From Dialister succinatiphilus YIT 11850 (GTDB lineage Bacteria > Bacillota > Negativicutes > Veillonellales > Dialisteraceae): a stretch of DNA of 64,000 nt. The stretch covers positions 94,391 through 158,390 of the forward strand of contig NZ_JH591187.1 of the NCBI RefSeq assembly GCF_000242435.1. Reading direction: 5' to 3'. Made by a program: the position numbers and the translations under genes. Below the pieces are notes generated by a model that worked only from the letters and a program-made list of their open reading frames with translations, did no database searches and had not been told where the DNA came from. Each line of letters begins with the position of its first letter. The stretch's first letter is position 1. Of this stretch, positions 16,429 to 24,642 are shown in pieces.

Positions 16429-18324
16429 ATGAACAAAGAATTATTGTACTGCATTCCGGCCGGCCAATACGGTAAAGAAGGGGTTCTTTCCCTGCTGGCA
16501 CAGCACCCGGAAATCCGGTTCGTGTCTCTCGTAGGCATTGACCTGGCAGGCAATGATACCGATGAAAAGATCCCCATCGAGATTTTTATGAAAGACTACG
16601 AAGACTTCTTCGCCGGCAAGGCTGTGCAGACCGATGGTTCTTCCGTAGTATTCATGAATATCGCTACTCTGAACGATGCACGGGTAGACATGGTGGCCGA
16701 CAGCACGGTCAACTGGTATGTGGATTATAATGATGATAATGTGATGGAAGAAAACGGACGTCCCGTAGGCACCCTGCGGATTCCCTGCTTCCTCATCCAT
16801 AACGGAAAATTTATCGATTCCCGCTCCATTCTGAAAAACTCCTGCGAATATGTGGCCAGAGAACTGAAGAAAATGCTCCTCGGCGCCACTGTGAAGGGCA
16901 TGGAAAACTTCCCCTTCTCTGAAATCCAGGATATCGTATTTACCACCGGCACGGAACTTGAATTCTGGGTGAAAACCCCCAGCGAAAAGGAAACGGTACA
17001 GCACCTGTCCATTTCCCAGCGCCTCCAGGAACAGTACTGGCAGCGCATGCGCGGCAACGTCCGTACCGCCATGGAACAGACCATCGAAGAACTGGATGCC
17101 CGGGGCCTCCATGTAGAAATGGGCCATAAAGAAGTAGGCGGCATCAAATCCAAAATCGATGACGACGGCCATATCTTTGATGTATGCGAACAGCTGGAAC
17201 TGGACTGGCTCTTTTCCACCAATCCCCTGCAGGCAGCAGATAATGAACTGGAAGCCCGCATCGTGGTACGGGAAGTCTTCCGCCGCAACGGTCTGGACGT
17301 ATCCTTCAAGGCAAAGCCCATTATCGGCGTAGCCGGCAGCGGCGAACATACCCATGTAGGCATTGCGGCCCTCCTGAAAAACGGTAAAACCATCAATTTG
17401 CTGGCACCGGAAGACATGTCTTCCGATTTCCTCTCCACCATTGGCTATGGCTTCATCATGGGCATTCTCCACAACTACGAAGCCACCAATCCCTTCGTTT
17501 CTTCCACCACCGACGCCTTCAACCGCCTGAAACCGGGCTTTGAAGCACCGGTATGTATCGTCACCTCTCTGGGCCATACGCCGGAAGTACCGTCCCGCAA
17601 CCGTTCCATCCTCATGGGACTGATCCGGGATATCGGAAATCCGAAAGCCACCCGCTTCGAACTCCGTGCGCCGAACCCCTTTACCAATACCTACCTCTGC
17701 GTTTCCTGCCTCTACCTCACTGCCTTAGACGGCATCGAATATGCCTTGAAATCCGGCAAATCGGCAGCAGACCTTCTGGCTGAACTTTCCAAGAAGCCCG
17801 GCGAAGACGCAGACTACCTGGAAAAAGACAGAGCCTACCGCTGCGAAGAAAACGTATTCGAAGACTTCACCGACGAAGAAAGAGATGCAGCCTTCGGCAA
17901 ACCACCTGCCACGGTTTGGGAAAACGTGAAAATCATGAAAGCCAACCCGGACAAGGTGGCAGTCCTCACCAGAGGCGGCACCCTTTCCGAAAAGATAGTA
18001 GACTCCTTCCTCGCTTCCATCGTATACCGCTGGAAGAACGAACTCATCGACCGGATTATCCCCGGTGTGGAAGCTGCCGTGAGAGGCTATAAAAAACTGG
18101 ATAATGATGACAAGATTGATGAAAGACGCTGGAAATCCATCAAAGCCAAACGGGTGGAACTGGCAAAAGATCTGGACGATGAAAAATGCATCTGCACCAG
18201 GCTGAAAGAAGCCCTGGAAAAAGACGACTACGACACCGCCTCGGACCTCCAGCTGGAAATGATGAAAAAAGCCCAGGCCCTGGAAAAGGAATACCGCGTG
18301 TATGCCCTGAACATTCTCGACTGA
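16429..18324 (+). CDS. Glutamine synthetase (first of two tandem paralogues)
   Basis: 631 residues. It makes glutamine from glutamate, ammonia and ATP. Active-site segments are in the usual order: GTELEFW (metal-binding Glu), MGHKEVGG, AGSGEHTHVGI (the His motif), AFNRLKPGFEAP, PSRNRSI (ATP binding) and ATRFELRAPNP. It is longer than GSI enzymes (about 450) because of a C-terminal extension from about residue 470, including YRWKNELIDRIIP and a helical tail. The length is below typical GSIII (about 700). I see no GSI adenylylation-site context. GGAGG precedes the ATG. The paralogue at 18559 is very similar, with some DNA tracts nearly identical. Regulation is suggested by the shared leader hairpins. 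Confidence 0.92.
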   Translation: MNKELLYCIPAGQYGKEGVLSLLAQHPEIRFVSLVGIDLAGNDTDEKIPIEIFMKDYEDFFAGKAVQTDGSSVVFMNIATLNDARVDMVADSTVNWYVDYNDDNVMEENGRPVGTLRIPCFLIHNGKFIDSRSILKNSCEYVARELKKMLLGATVKGMENFPFSEIQDIVFTTGTELEFWVKTPSEKETVQHLSISQRLQEQYWQRMRGNVRTAMEQTIEELDARGLHVEMGHKEVGGIKSKIDDDGHIFDVCEQLELDWLFSTNPLQAADNELEARIVVREVFRRNGLDVSFKAKPIIGVAGSGEHTHVGIAALLKNGKTINLLAPEDMSSDFLSTIGYGFIMGILHNYEATNPFVSSTTDAFNRLKPGFEAPVCIVTSLGHTPEVPSRNRSILMGLIRDIGNPKATRFELRAPNPFTNTYLCVSCLYLTALDGIEYALKSGKSAADLLAELSKKPGEDADYLEKDRAYRCEENVFEDFTDEERDAAFGKPPATVWENVKIMKANPDKVAVLTRGGTLSEKIVDSFLASIVYRWKNELIDRIIPGVEAAVRGYKKLDNDDKIDERRWKSIKAKRVELAKDLDDEKCICTRLKEALEKDDYDTASDLQLEMMKKAQALEKEYRVYALNILD

Positions 18325-18357
18325 TTCAATCTGCCAAAGCTGAACATCAGGCCAATG

Positions 18358-18390
18358 ATGACCCATTCTTAACAAAGGATGGGTCATTTT
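18358..18390 (+). terminator. Terminator or attenuator hairpin before glutamine synthetase 2
   Basis: ATGACCCATTCTT (18358-18370) pairs with AAGGATGGGTCAT (18375-18387) with a single wobble, followed by TTTTATATTT. It matches the hairpin before glutamine synthetase 1 in sequence as well as shape. Confidence 0.75.
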
Positions 18391-18433
18391 ATATTTCATG
18401 ACATAGATGAAAATGTATATACAGGAGGCATGG

Positions 18434-18496
18434 ATGATGAGGAACTGGAAAAAGAAATACCGCTTTTCCATTCTGGGTTTCCCGTTAGATACCTGA
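18434..18496 (+). CDS. Possible 20-residue leader peptide
   Basis: A short ORF beginning MMRNWKKKYRF and ending GFPLDT sits between the two glutamine synthetase genes. AGGAGG (18423-18428) lies exactly five bases before its ATG, which is near-ideal and unlike random ORFs in this gap. It is strongly basic in the first half. It could be a regulatory leader peptide or a small protein, or the ribosome site may be incidental. Family unknown. Confidence 0.35.
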   Translation: MMRNWKKKYRFSILGFPLDT

Positions 18497-18558
18497 TGGG
18501 GGACTCATCTGAAAAATATTTTATATAGAAAAAATGATTATAACAGGAGGAATTCAAC

Positions 18559-20454
18559 ATGAACAAGGACTTACTTTACTACATCCCCACCGGTGAATTT
18601 GGCAAGGAAGGCGTACTTTCCCTTCTGAAAACCCATCCGGAAATCCGCTTCGTATCCCTGGTAGGCATTGACCTGGCAGGCAACGATACCGATGAAAAGG
18701 TACCGATTGAACTGTTCCTCAAGAACTACGACGACTTCTTCGCCGGCACCGCCGTACAGACCGACGGCTCCTCCGTAGTACTCATGAACATCGCCACCCT
18801 GAACGATGCTAGGGTCGACATGGTAGCAGATCCCTCCGTCAACTGGTATATCGACTACAATGAAGACAACATCTATGAAAACGGCCGCCCTGTAGGCACT
18901 CTCCGCATTCCCTGCTTCCTCCTGCACAACGGCAAATTCATCGACTCCCGCTCCATTCTGAAAGACTCCTGTGCCTTCGTGGCAGATAAACTGAAAGGAC
19001 TTTTGGCCGGCGGCAAAAAAGTCAAAGGCATGGAAGACGTTCCCTTCGAAGACATTGAAGACATCGAATTCACCATCGGCACGGAACTGGAATTCTGGGT
19101 CAAGACCCCCAGCGAAAAAGAAACCATTCAGCACCTCTCCATTTCCCAGCGCCTCCAGGAACAGTACTGGCAGCGCATGCGCGGCAACGTCCGTACCGCT
19201 ATGGAAGAAGCCATTGAAGAACTGGATGCCCGCGGCATGAGCGTGGAAATGGGCCATAAAGAAGTGGGTGGCATTAAACCGAAAGTGGACGACGCCGGCC
19301 ACACTGTGGACGTCTGCGAACAGCTGGAACTGGACTGGAGATTTTCCATGAACCCCCTGCAGGCTGCAGACAATGAACTGGAAGCCCGCATCATTATCCG
19401 TGAAGTATTCCGCAAATACGGCCTCGACGTATCCTTCAAGGCAAAGCCCATTATCGGCGTAGCCGGCAGCGGCGAACACACCCATGTAGGCATCTGCGCC
19501 ACCTTGAAAAACGGCAAAACCATCAACCTCCTGGCACCTACAGAAATGAAAGCCGACTTTCTTTCCACCATCGGCTACGGCTTCATCATGGGCATCCTGA
19601 AGAACTACGAAGCCACCAACCCCTTCGTATCCTCCACCACCGACGCCTTCAACCGTCTGAAACCGGGCTTTGAAGCACCGGTCTGCATCGTCACCTCCCT
19701 GGGCCACAAACCGGAAGTTCCGTCCCGTAACAGAACCATCCTCATCGGCCTGGTAAGAGACATTGACAATCCGAAAGCCACCAGATTCGAACTCCGCGCT
19801 CCAAACCCCTTCACCAACACCTACCTGGCAGCCTCCTGCCTCTTCCTCTCTGCCCTTGACGGCATCACCTACGCTGTCACCTCCGGCAAGACACCGGCAG
19901 ACCTTCTGGCCGAACTCTCCAAGAAACCGGGAGAAAAAGCAGACTACCTGGAAGAAGGAAGAGCCTATCGCTGCGAAGACAACGTATTCGAAGACTTCAC
20001 CCAGGAAGAAAGAGATGCAGCCTTCGGTAAACCGCCGGCTACTGTCTGGGAAAACGTGAAGACCATGAAAGCCAACCCCGACAAAGTGGCAGTCATTGAA
20101 GCAGGCGGCACACTCAATGCCACCATCGTAGACTCCTTCGTAGCCTCCATCGTATACCGCTGGAAGAACGAACTTATCGACCGCATCATCCCGGCCACCG
20201 AAGCCCTGGTCAAAGGCTTCAAAAAACTCTCCAGCGAAGACGACCTGGACGAAGAACGGTGGGCTGATATCCTTGATAAGAAATACGAACTCATCAAAGA
20301 CACCAAAGCCGGCAAATCCCTCTGCACTAAGCTGAAAGACGCTCTGGAAGCCGATGACTACGACACCGCCTCCGACCTGCAGATCGAAATCAATAAGAAA
20401 GCTGAAGCCCTCGAAAAAGAATACGGCGAATACGCCCTGAACATCGTAGGCTGA
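18559..20454 (+). CDS. Glutamine synthetase (second tandem paralogue)
   Basis: 631 residues, the same architecture as the gene at 16429. All catalytic segments are kept: GTELEFW, MGHKEVGG, AGSGEHTHVGI, AFNRLKPGFEAP, PSRNRTI and ATRFELRAPNP. Differences gather in the region around residues 140-165 (AGGKKVKGMEDVPFED against the shorter version in copy 1) and in the C-terminal tail. AGGAGG (18545-18550) precedes the ATG by eight bases. Two intact copies suggest dose or differential regulation rather than decay. The terminator at 20466-20513 ends the unit. Confidence 0.92.
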   Translation: MNKDLLYYIPTGEFGKEGVLSLLKTHPEIRFVSLVGIDLAGNDTDEKVPIELFLKNYDDFFAGTAVQTDGSSVVLMNIATLNDARVDMVADPSVNWYIDYNEDNIYENGRPVGTLRIPCFLLHNGKFIDSRSILKDSCAFVADKLKGLLAGGKKVKGMEDVPFEDIEDIEFTIGTELEFWVKTPSEKETIQHLSISQRLQEQYWQRMRGNVRTAMEEAIEELDARGMSVEMGHKEVGGIKPKVDDAGHTVDVCEQLELDWRFSMNPLQAADNELEARIIIREVFRKYGLDVSFKAKPIIGVAGSGEHTHVGICATLKNGKTINLLAPTEMKADFLSTIGYGFIMGILKNYEATNPFVSSTTDAFNRLKPGFEAPVCIVTSLGHKPEVPSRNRTILIGLVRDIDNPKATRFELRAPNPFTNTYLAASCLFLSALDGITYAVTSGKTPADLLAELSKKPGEKADYLEEGRAYRCEDNVFEDFTQEERDAAFGKPPATVWENVKTMKANPDKVAVIEAGGTLNATIVDSFVASIVYRWKNELIDRIIPATEALVKGFKKLSSEDDLDEERWADILDKKYELIKDTKAGKSLCTKLKDALEADDYDTASDLQIEINKKAEALEKEYGEYALNIVG

Positions 20455-20465
20455 TACAGGAAATC

Positions 20466-20513
20466 AAAAAAGACTGTGAAGAAAGGTCAATCATTTCTTC
20501 GCAGTCTTTTTTA
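20466..20513 (+). terminator. Terminator after glutamine synthetase 2
   Basis: AAAAAAGACTGTGAAGAAA pairs with TTTCTTCGCAGTCTTTTTT. Member of the CTGTGAAGAAATG terminator family. Confidence 0.85.
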
Positions 20514-20519
20514 TTGTCA

Positions 20520-20830
20520 TATGATGACATGCAGCCTGCTGCTATCGTCATCTCGAGCGGGGGAACGTGCCGGTATGGATGGTAAAGCCCCTGGGGCTAT
20601 GGAAACGCAGAGCCGAGAGATCTCCTGCCCCCATGTCCTGTGTACCATCAGGGAGTGAGATTTCTCCACTCTGTGGAGACTCTGCATAGAGTTTCCAAGT
20701 CAGCCGAAGTTGGCCTCTAGCCTGCACAATAAGAGGCTTTCCTATTGGCGGCTGACCGGCTGCGGTCGAAATGACGAGGCGGGGGGACGTTTTGTCATTT
20801 GAGGAGTGAGATTTTTCCACTTTGCCCTTT
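20520..20830. repeat. Structured dispersed repeat, second copy
   Basis: No gene seen. 20655-20779 repeats 9523-9647 with one mismatch, preserving the GTCAGCCG/CGGCTGAC outer stem and inner GCCTCT/AGAGGC stem. The flanks share shorter blocks with the 9.4-10 kb region. Both copies follow a terminator of the CTGTGAAGAAATG family. Confidence 0.8.
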
Positions 20831-20961
20831 CAGTGGAAGAAGCAGTAATAGGGGCAGGGACCGCCAGCTATTATCTTCATACAAGTGAGTTTTATGAATG
20901 AGTAATTGCTTTTTGAGCATAAAGACATAAATTGTTACGTTACGCCTGCAGGCGGCCCCCT

Positions 20962-20990
20962 TTGCAGTTCTCTCCCGTTTGTTATATGAT
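20962..20990 (+). promoter_or_regulatory. Candidate promoter of pepT
   Basis: TTGCAG (20962-20967), 17-base spacer, TATGAT (20985-20990). Confidence 0.55.
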
Positions 20991-21021
20991 GGATGCAAAT
21001 CAAAAATAAGAGGTGGTACCT

Positions 21022-22266
21022 TTGGATTTAGATACAGAAAAGATTTTGAAACGGTTTGAAGATTATATTTCCTACAACACCCAGTCCGACGAGGAGAATG
21101 ACCAGGTCTATCCCAGTACGCCGGGGCAGATGGTGCTGGCCCGCCATTTGAAGGAGGAACTGGAGCAGCTGGGGCTTCAAGAGGTGAGTCTGGATGAAAA
21201 CGGCTATGTCATGGCTACCCTTCCGGCTAACGGCGCAGAAGGCAGTGTGGTGGGTTTCATTTCCCATATGGATACCAGCCCCGATGCCCCCGGCGGCCCC
21301 ATTCACAGCCGGGTGGTTCATGACTATGATGGGAAGGACATATGCCTGAATAAAGAAAAGAATATCGTCCTTTCTACGAAGGATTTCCCGGAAATTTTGA
21401 AATACAAGGGCCAGGACATCATAGTCACTGACGGTACCACTCTTCTTGGCGCCGATGACAAGGCGGGAGTGACGGCTATTGTGAGCGCCATGGAGTACCT
21501 GCTCCATCACCGGGAAGTGAAGCACGGAAAAATCCGCATTGCCTTCACACCGGATGAAGAAACGGGACGGAGTCCTCTTCGTTTTGATGTGAAGAAATTT
21601 CATGCGGACTTTGCCTACACCATTGACGGCGGCGAGCTGGGCGGCCTGGAATATGAAAATTTTAACGCTGCCAATCCGGAAATCATCATTCATGGAAGAA
21701 GCGTGCACACCGGCGATGCCAAGGGAAAAATGGTGAATGCCATTTCCATTGCTTCCCAGTGGCAGTCCCTGCTGCCGGAAGGGGAGAAACCGGAATGCAC
21801 GGAAGGCAGGGAAGGATTTTTCCATGTGTATAAAATCAGCGGCTCTGTGGAAGAATGTACTCTGTCCATGCTGGTGAGGGACCATGACCGGGCGAAATTT
21901 GAAAAGAAGAAACAGTACCTCCAGCACATGGCGGATTTCCTGAATGAGAAGTATGGGGAAGGCACGGTGGAAGTGAAGCCCCATGATGTGTACTTTAACA
22001 TGCTGGACATTATCCGGGACGGCCATATGGATATCGTGGAGCTGGCGCGGAAGGCCATGAAACAAGCGGGGGTCACGCCGGTGGAACTTCCTATCCGCGG
22101 CGGTACTGATGGCGCCCAGCTTTCCTTCAAAGGACTGCCCTGCCCCAATATTTTCACCGGCGGTGCTAATTTCCACAGCCGTTTCGAATACCTGCCCATA
22201 CCTTCGCTGGTAAAGGCTTGTGAAACGGTCATCGAAATCGCCTGCCACGGGTGGGAAATCAGGTAA
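21022..22266 (+). CDS. pepT: Peptidase T (tripeptide aminopeptidase, M20B)
   Basis: 414 residues from the TTG at 21022. GAGGTGG ends five bases before it, whereas the GTG at 21013 would lie inside that site. A cytosolic di-zinc aminopeptidase releasing N-terminal residues from tripeptides. Visible motifs: GFISHMDTSPDAPG (metal His and Asp), GTTLLGADDKAGVTAI (bridging Asp), FTPDEETGR (catalytic Glu pair), TIDGGELGGLEYENFNAA and a C-terminal GGTDGAQLSFKGLPCPN with the final metal His in NFHSRFEY. Probably monocistronic; the nearby pepC suggests an emphasis on peptide use. Confidence 0.94.
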   Translation: MDLDTEKILKRFEDYISYNTQSDEENDQVYPSTPGQMVLARHLKEELEQLGLQEVSLDENGYVMATLPANGAEGSVVGFISHMDTSPDAPGGPIHSRVVHDYDGKDICLNKEKNIVLSTKDFPEILKYKGQDIIVTDGTTLLGADDKAGVTAIVSAMEYLLHHREVKHGKIRIAFTPDEETGRSPLRFDVKKFHADFAYTIDGGELGGLEYENFNAANPEIIIHGRSVHTGDAKGKMVNAISIASQWQSLLPEGEKPECTEGREGFFHVYKISGSVEECTLSMLVRDHDRAKFEKKKQYLQHMADFLNEKYGEGTVEVKPHDVYFNMLDIIRDGHMDIVELARKAMKQAGVTPVELPIRGGTDGAQLSFKGLPCPNIFTGGANFHSRFEYLPIPSLVKACETVIEIACHGWEIR

Positions 22267-22294
22267 ATCAGTGAACTGGTGGGCTGGTGAGCTA

Positions 22295-22455
22295 GGGAAG
22301 CACTGATTAATTCATAGAGTCTGCTTTTATAAGAATTTTTATGCACTGCTTCGTCATGGGACTCCTTAAATAGCTCGCTATTCGCGTCGTCCCATTCCTT
22401 GCATTGCATAAAAATCCAAGAATAAAAGCAGACAGTGATTTAATCAGCGCTTCCT
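22295..22455. mobile_element. MITE copy B (TA-flanked)
   Basis: Close copy of 15010-15172. It begins GGGAAGCACTGATTAA and ends TTAATCAGCGCTTCCT, with TA at 22293-22294 and 22456-22457. The internal TAGCTCGCTATTCGCGTC segment is identical to copy A. No coding capacity. Confidence 0.85.
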
Positions 22456-22845
22456 TAACGGCATTTGTCTCATATGCTTCAACTACTGAGATTCTTTGCT
22501 GGCGCTCAGGATGACAAGTGTGAGGCAGGAAGGATAGCACGTAACGCTGATTATAAAACTCATCGCCCCCTAAAGGGGAAACGACTCACTACATTTTGCG
22601 CGTCGCTAGCGCTCCTTCACCCACTGCTGTCACTGACTCACTGGATTTTCAGGTCGCTGATGCTCCCTTACAAATCCAGTTCGCATAGTGCATCCACTGC
22701 TGTCACTGACTCACTGGATTTTCAGGTCGCTGATGCTCCCTTACAAATCCAGTTCGCATAGTGCAAAATGTGTTCGCTGTGCACCGTAAGGGCGATACCA
22801 CAACCTTATGAACCATCTGAATCCGGGCCGCAAAGCGGCCCAAAG
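22456..22845. repeat. Repeat cluster 3 with a tandem 73-bp duplication
   Basis: No gene seen. CGTAACGCTGATT starts at 22540. From 22621 to 22764 a 73-bp unit occurs twice in tandem; each unit holds ACTGGATTT and AAATCCAGT as inverted arms. The segment around 22556-22600 (CATCGCCCCCTAAAGGGG...) reappears at the very end of the window (63960-64000). GGGCCGC/GCGGCCC forms a last hairpin just before pepC. Confidence 0.75.
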
Positions 22846-22855
22846 GAGGAATATG

Positions 22856-24166
22856 ATGAAAGATATTTCAGATACCCTGCTTCAGACATTTCGCACATCC
22901 TATGAAGCAGATAAAAATGCCCAGGTGCTTCATGGCGCTTTGGCGAAGACGGATATGATGAATCTGGCCTATTATCCTGCAAAGGGAGCGGCCCTGAAAG
23001 GGGCCTTCACAGTGGAAGTGAAGACCCGGGGAATTACGGCCCAGGAACAGTCTGGGCGCTGCTGGCTCTTTGCGGCGCTGAACATTCTAAGGGAGAAGGT
23101 GGCGGAAAAGTGCCACCTGGATCAGTTTGAGCTGTCCCAGAATTACCTTTCCTTCTATGACAAGCTGGAGAAAGCGAACAATTTCCTTGAAATGGTGATT
23201 GAAAATGCAGATGCGCCGGTGAAGGGACAGCTTATGCAGTATGTGCTTCGCGGCATGAGCGACGGGGGATACTGGACTGAGGCGGCGGACCTGGTGGAGA
23301 AGTACGGCGTGGTGCCGAAACAGGTGCAGCCGGAAACATACCAGTCCGGCCATACGGACCGTTTCGTTTCTACCCTGAACCGCCTCCTCCGGAAGGATGC
23401 CATGGAGCTTCGGGAGCTGGTGAAGGCGGGCAGGGATCCCTACGCCAGAAAAACGGAAATGATGGAAGAGGTGTATAAGGCAGAATGCATTGCCTTCGGC
23501 GAGCCGGTGCAGACTTTCGATTTCTCCTATCGCGATAAGGATAACCATTTCCATGAGGACCGGGGACTTTCGCCCCTCGATTTCTATCACAAGTACGTAG
23601 GGATTTCTCTCTATGACTACATGGCTGTCATCAATGAACCTACCTTTGATAAACCTCTGGGCCGCCTCATCGCATTCCACGGGGTGGAAAACATGGCAGG
23701 CCGGGATATGAAGGGGCTGAATCTTACGGGGAAGGATATGGAAGATCTCTGCGTGAAGCAGCTGAAAGCCGGAGAGCCTGTGTGGTTTGCCTGCGATGCC
23801 GGTGCGGCAGGCGCCAGAAAAGAAGGGGTGTGGGACCCGGTGAGCGTGCGGTATGAAGATCTTCTGGGCGGGTTCTCCATGGACATGGATAAGGGAAAAC
23901 AGCTGGAATACAGCGCCAGCTCCGCCACCCATGCCATGCTTCTCACCGGCGTCCATCTGGACGAAAAAGGAAATCCGGACCGCTGGAAAATCGAGAATTC
24001 CTGGGGCAAGGATGTAGGGGACAACGGGTACTTTGTGTGCTCAGAAGATTATTTCCAGAAATTTGTGTATGAAGCAGTGATTCCGAAAAAACACTTCACC
24101 GAAGACCAGAAGAAAATGATGGAACTGGAACCGGTATATATCAACGCCTGGGATGAAGACTATTGA
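22856..24166 (+). CDS. pepC: Aminopeptidase C (C1B bleomycin-hydrolase family)
   Basis: 436 residues from the ATG at 22856 (AGGAGG six bases upstream; the adjacent ATG at 22853 is also possible). A papain-type cysteine aminopeptidase of the cytosol, normally a self-compartmentalised hexamer. The triad is visible: Cys in QSGRCWLFAALN, His in HAMLLTGVHLD and Asn in IENSWGKDVG. Supporting blocks are FELSQNYLSFYDKLEKAN and GGYWTEAADLVEKYGVVP. Length is normal for the family. A terminator follows the stop by 5 bp. Confidence 0.95.
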   Translation: MKDISDTLLQTFRTSYEADKNAQVLHGALAKTDMMNLAYYPAKGAALKGAFTVEVKTRGITAQEQSGRCWLFAALNILREKVAEKCHLDQFELSQNYLSFYDKLEKANNFLEMVIENADAPVKGQLMQYVLRGMSDGGYWTEAADLVEKYGVVPKQVQPETYQSGHTDRFVSTLNRLLRKDAMELRELVKAGRDPYARKTEMMEEVYKAECIAFGEPVQTFDFSYRDKDNHFHEDRGLSPLDFYHKYVGISLYDYMAVINEPTFDKPLGRLIAFHGVENMAGRDMKGLNLTGKDMEDLCVKQLKAGEPVWFACDAGAAGARKEGVWDPVSVRYEDLLGGFSMDMDKGKQLEYSASSATHAMLLTGVHLDEKGNPDRWKIENSWGKDVGDNGYFVCSEDYFQKFVYEAVIPKKHFTEDQKKMMELEPVYINAWDEDY

Positions 24167-24170
24167 AATC

Positions 24171-24213
24171 AAAAGGGGCTGTGAAGAAATGATTTACAGG
24201 AAGCCCCTTTTTG
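24171..24213 (+). terminator. Terminator after pepC
   Basis: AAAAGGGGCT pairs with AGCCCCTTTTT. The loop contains GTGAAGAAATG although it does not pair here; 28 bases from 24171 are identical to 56205-56232. Confidence 0.8.
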
Positions 24214-24278
24214 TACGTGAAATATAAGGCTTGCAAAGAGCCTGCCCCTGGGCTTGGGGAGGCTCTCTTCAAAGGCAC

Positions 24279-24330
24279 AAACCTGAGGGAGCCTTTTCCT
24301 TGTGCCAAAGGAAAAGGCTCCTTCAGGTTT
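24279..24330. other. Long hairpin (about 23-bp stem) before the tRNA cluster
   Basis: AAACCTGAGGGAGCCTTTTCC and GGAAAAGGCTCCTTCAGGTTT pair over about 23 bp with one wobble around a GTGCC loop. There is no T-run on the plus side. Function is unknown; it may be a minus-strand terminator or a repeat unit. Confidence 0.5.
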
Positions 24331-24384
24331 ACTGTTATGCCACAGGCTGAAAAGAAAAAATAAAAATTTTCCCCCAAAAATCCA

Positions 24385-24413
24385 TTGACAGATTGCAGGT
24401 CTGCTGGTATAAT
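24385..24413 (+). promoter_or_regulatory. Consensus promoter of tRNA-Pro/tRNA-Gly
   Basis: TTGACA (24385-24390), 17-base spacer, TATAAT (24408-24413), 12 bases before the tRNA-Pro gene. Confidence 0.92.
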
Positions 24414-24425
24414 CAATTACGTTGT

Positions 24426-24502
24426 CGGGGCATAGCGCAGTTTGGTAGCGCACTTGGTTCGGGACCAAGGGGTCGCAGGTTCAAATCCTGCTGCTCCGAC
24501 CA
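24426..24502 (+). tRNA. tRNA-Pro (anticodon CGG)
   Basis: 77 nt including an encoded CCA. Acceptor CGGGGCA pairs with TGCTCCG; the anticodon arm CTTGG-TTCGGGA-CCAAG places CGG at 34-36; the T arm reads GCAGG-TTCAAAT-CCTGC. It reads codon CCG. Confidence 0.95.
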
Positions 24503-24507
24503 TTTAT

Positions 24508-24581
24508 GCGGGTGTAGCTCAATGGTAGAGCGCCAGCCTTCCAAGCTGGTTACGAGGGTTCGATTCCCTTCACCCGCTCCA
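24508..24581 (+). tRNA. tRNA-Gly (anticodon TCC)
   Basis: 74 nt with encoded CCA. Acceptor GCGGGTG/CACCCGC; anticodon arm CCAGC-CTTCCAA-GCTGG gives TCC. It lies five bases after tRNA-Pro on the same transcript. Confidence 0.95.
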
Positions 24582-24588
24582 TTTTTTT

Positions 24589-24611
24589 ATCCGCTTTTTG
24601 CGGATTTTTTA
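24589..24611 (+). terminator. Terminator after tRNA-Gly
   Basis: ATCCGC, a five-T loop, GCGGAT, then a T-run. Confidence 0.85.
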
Positions 24612-24642
24612 TTTGCCCTTCCTGGGAGAGGGAAAATAGAGT

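Noticed and set aside
22621..22764. Possible CRISPR-like repeats
   Set aside because: Only two directly adjoining 73-bp copies, no spacers and no cas genes; a tandem duplication.
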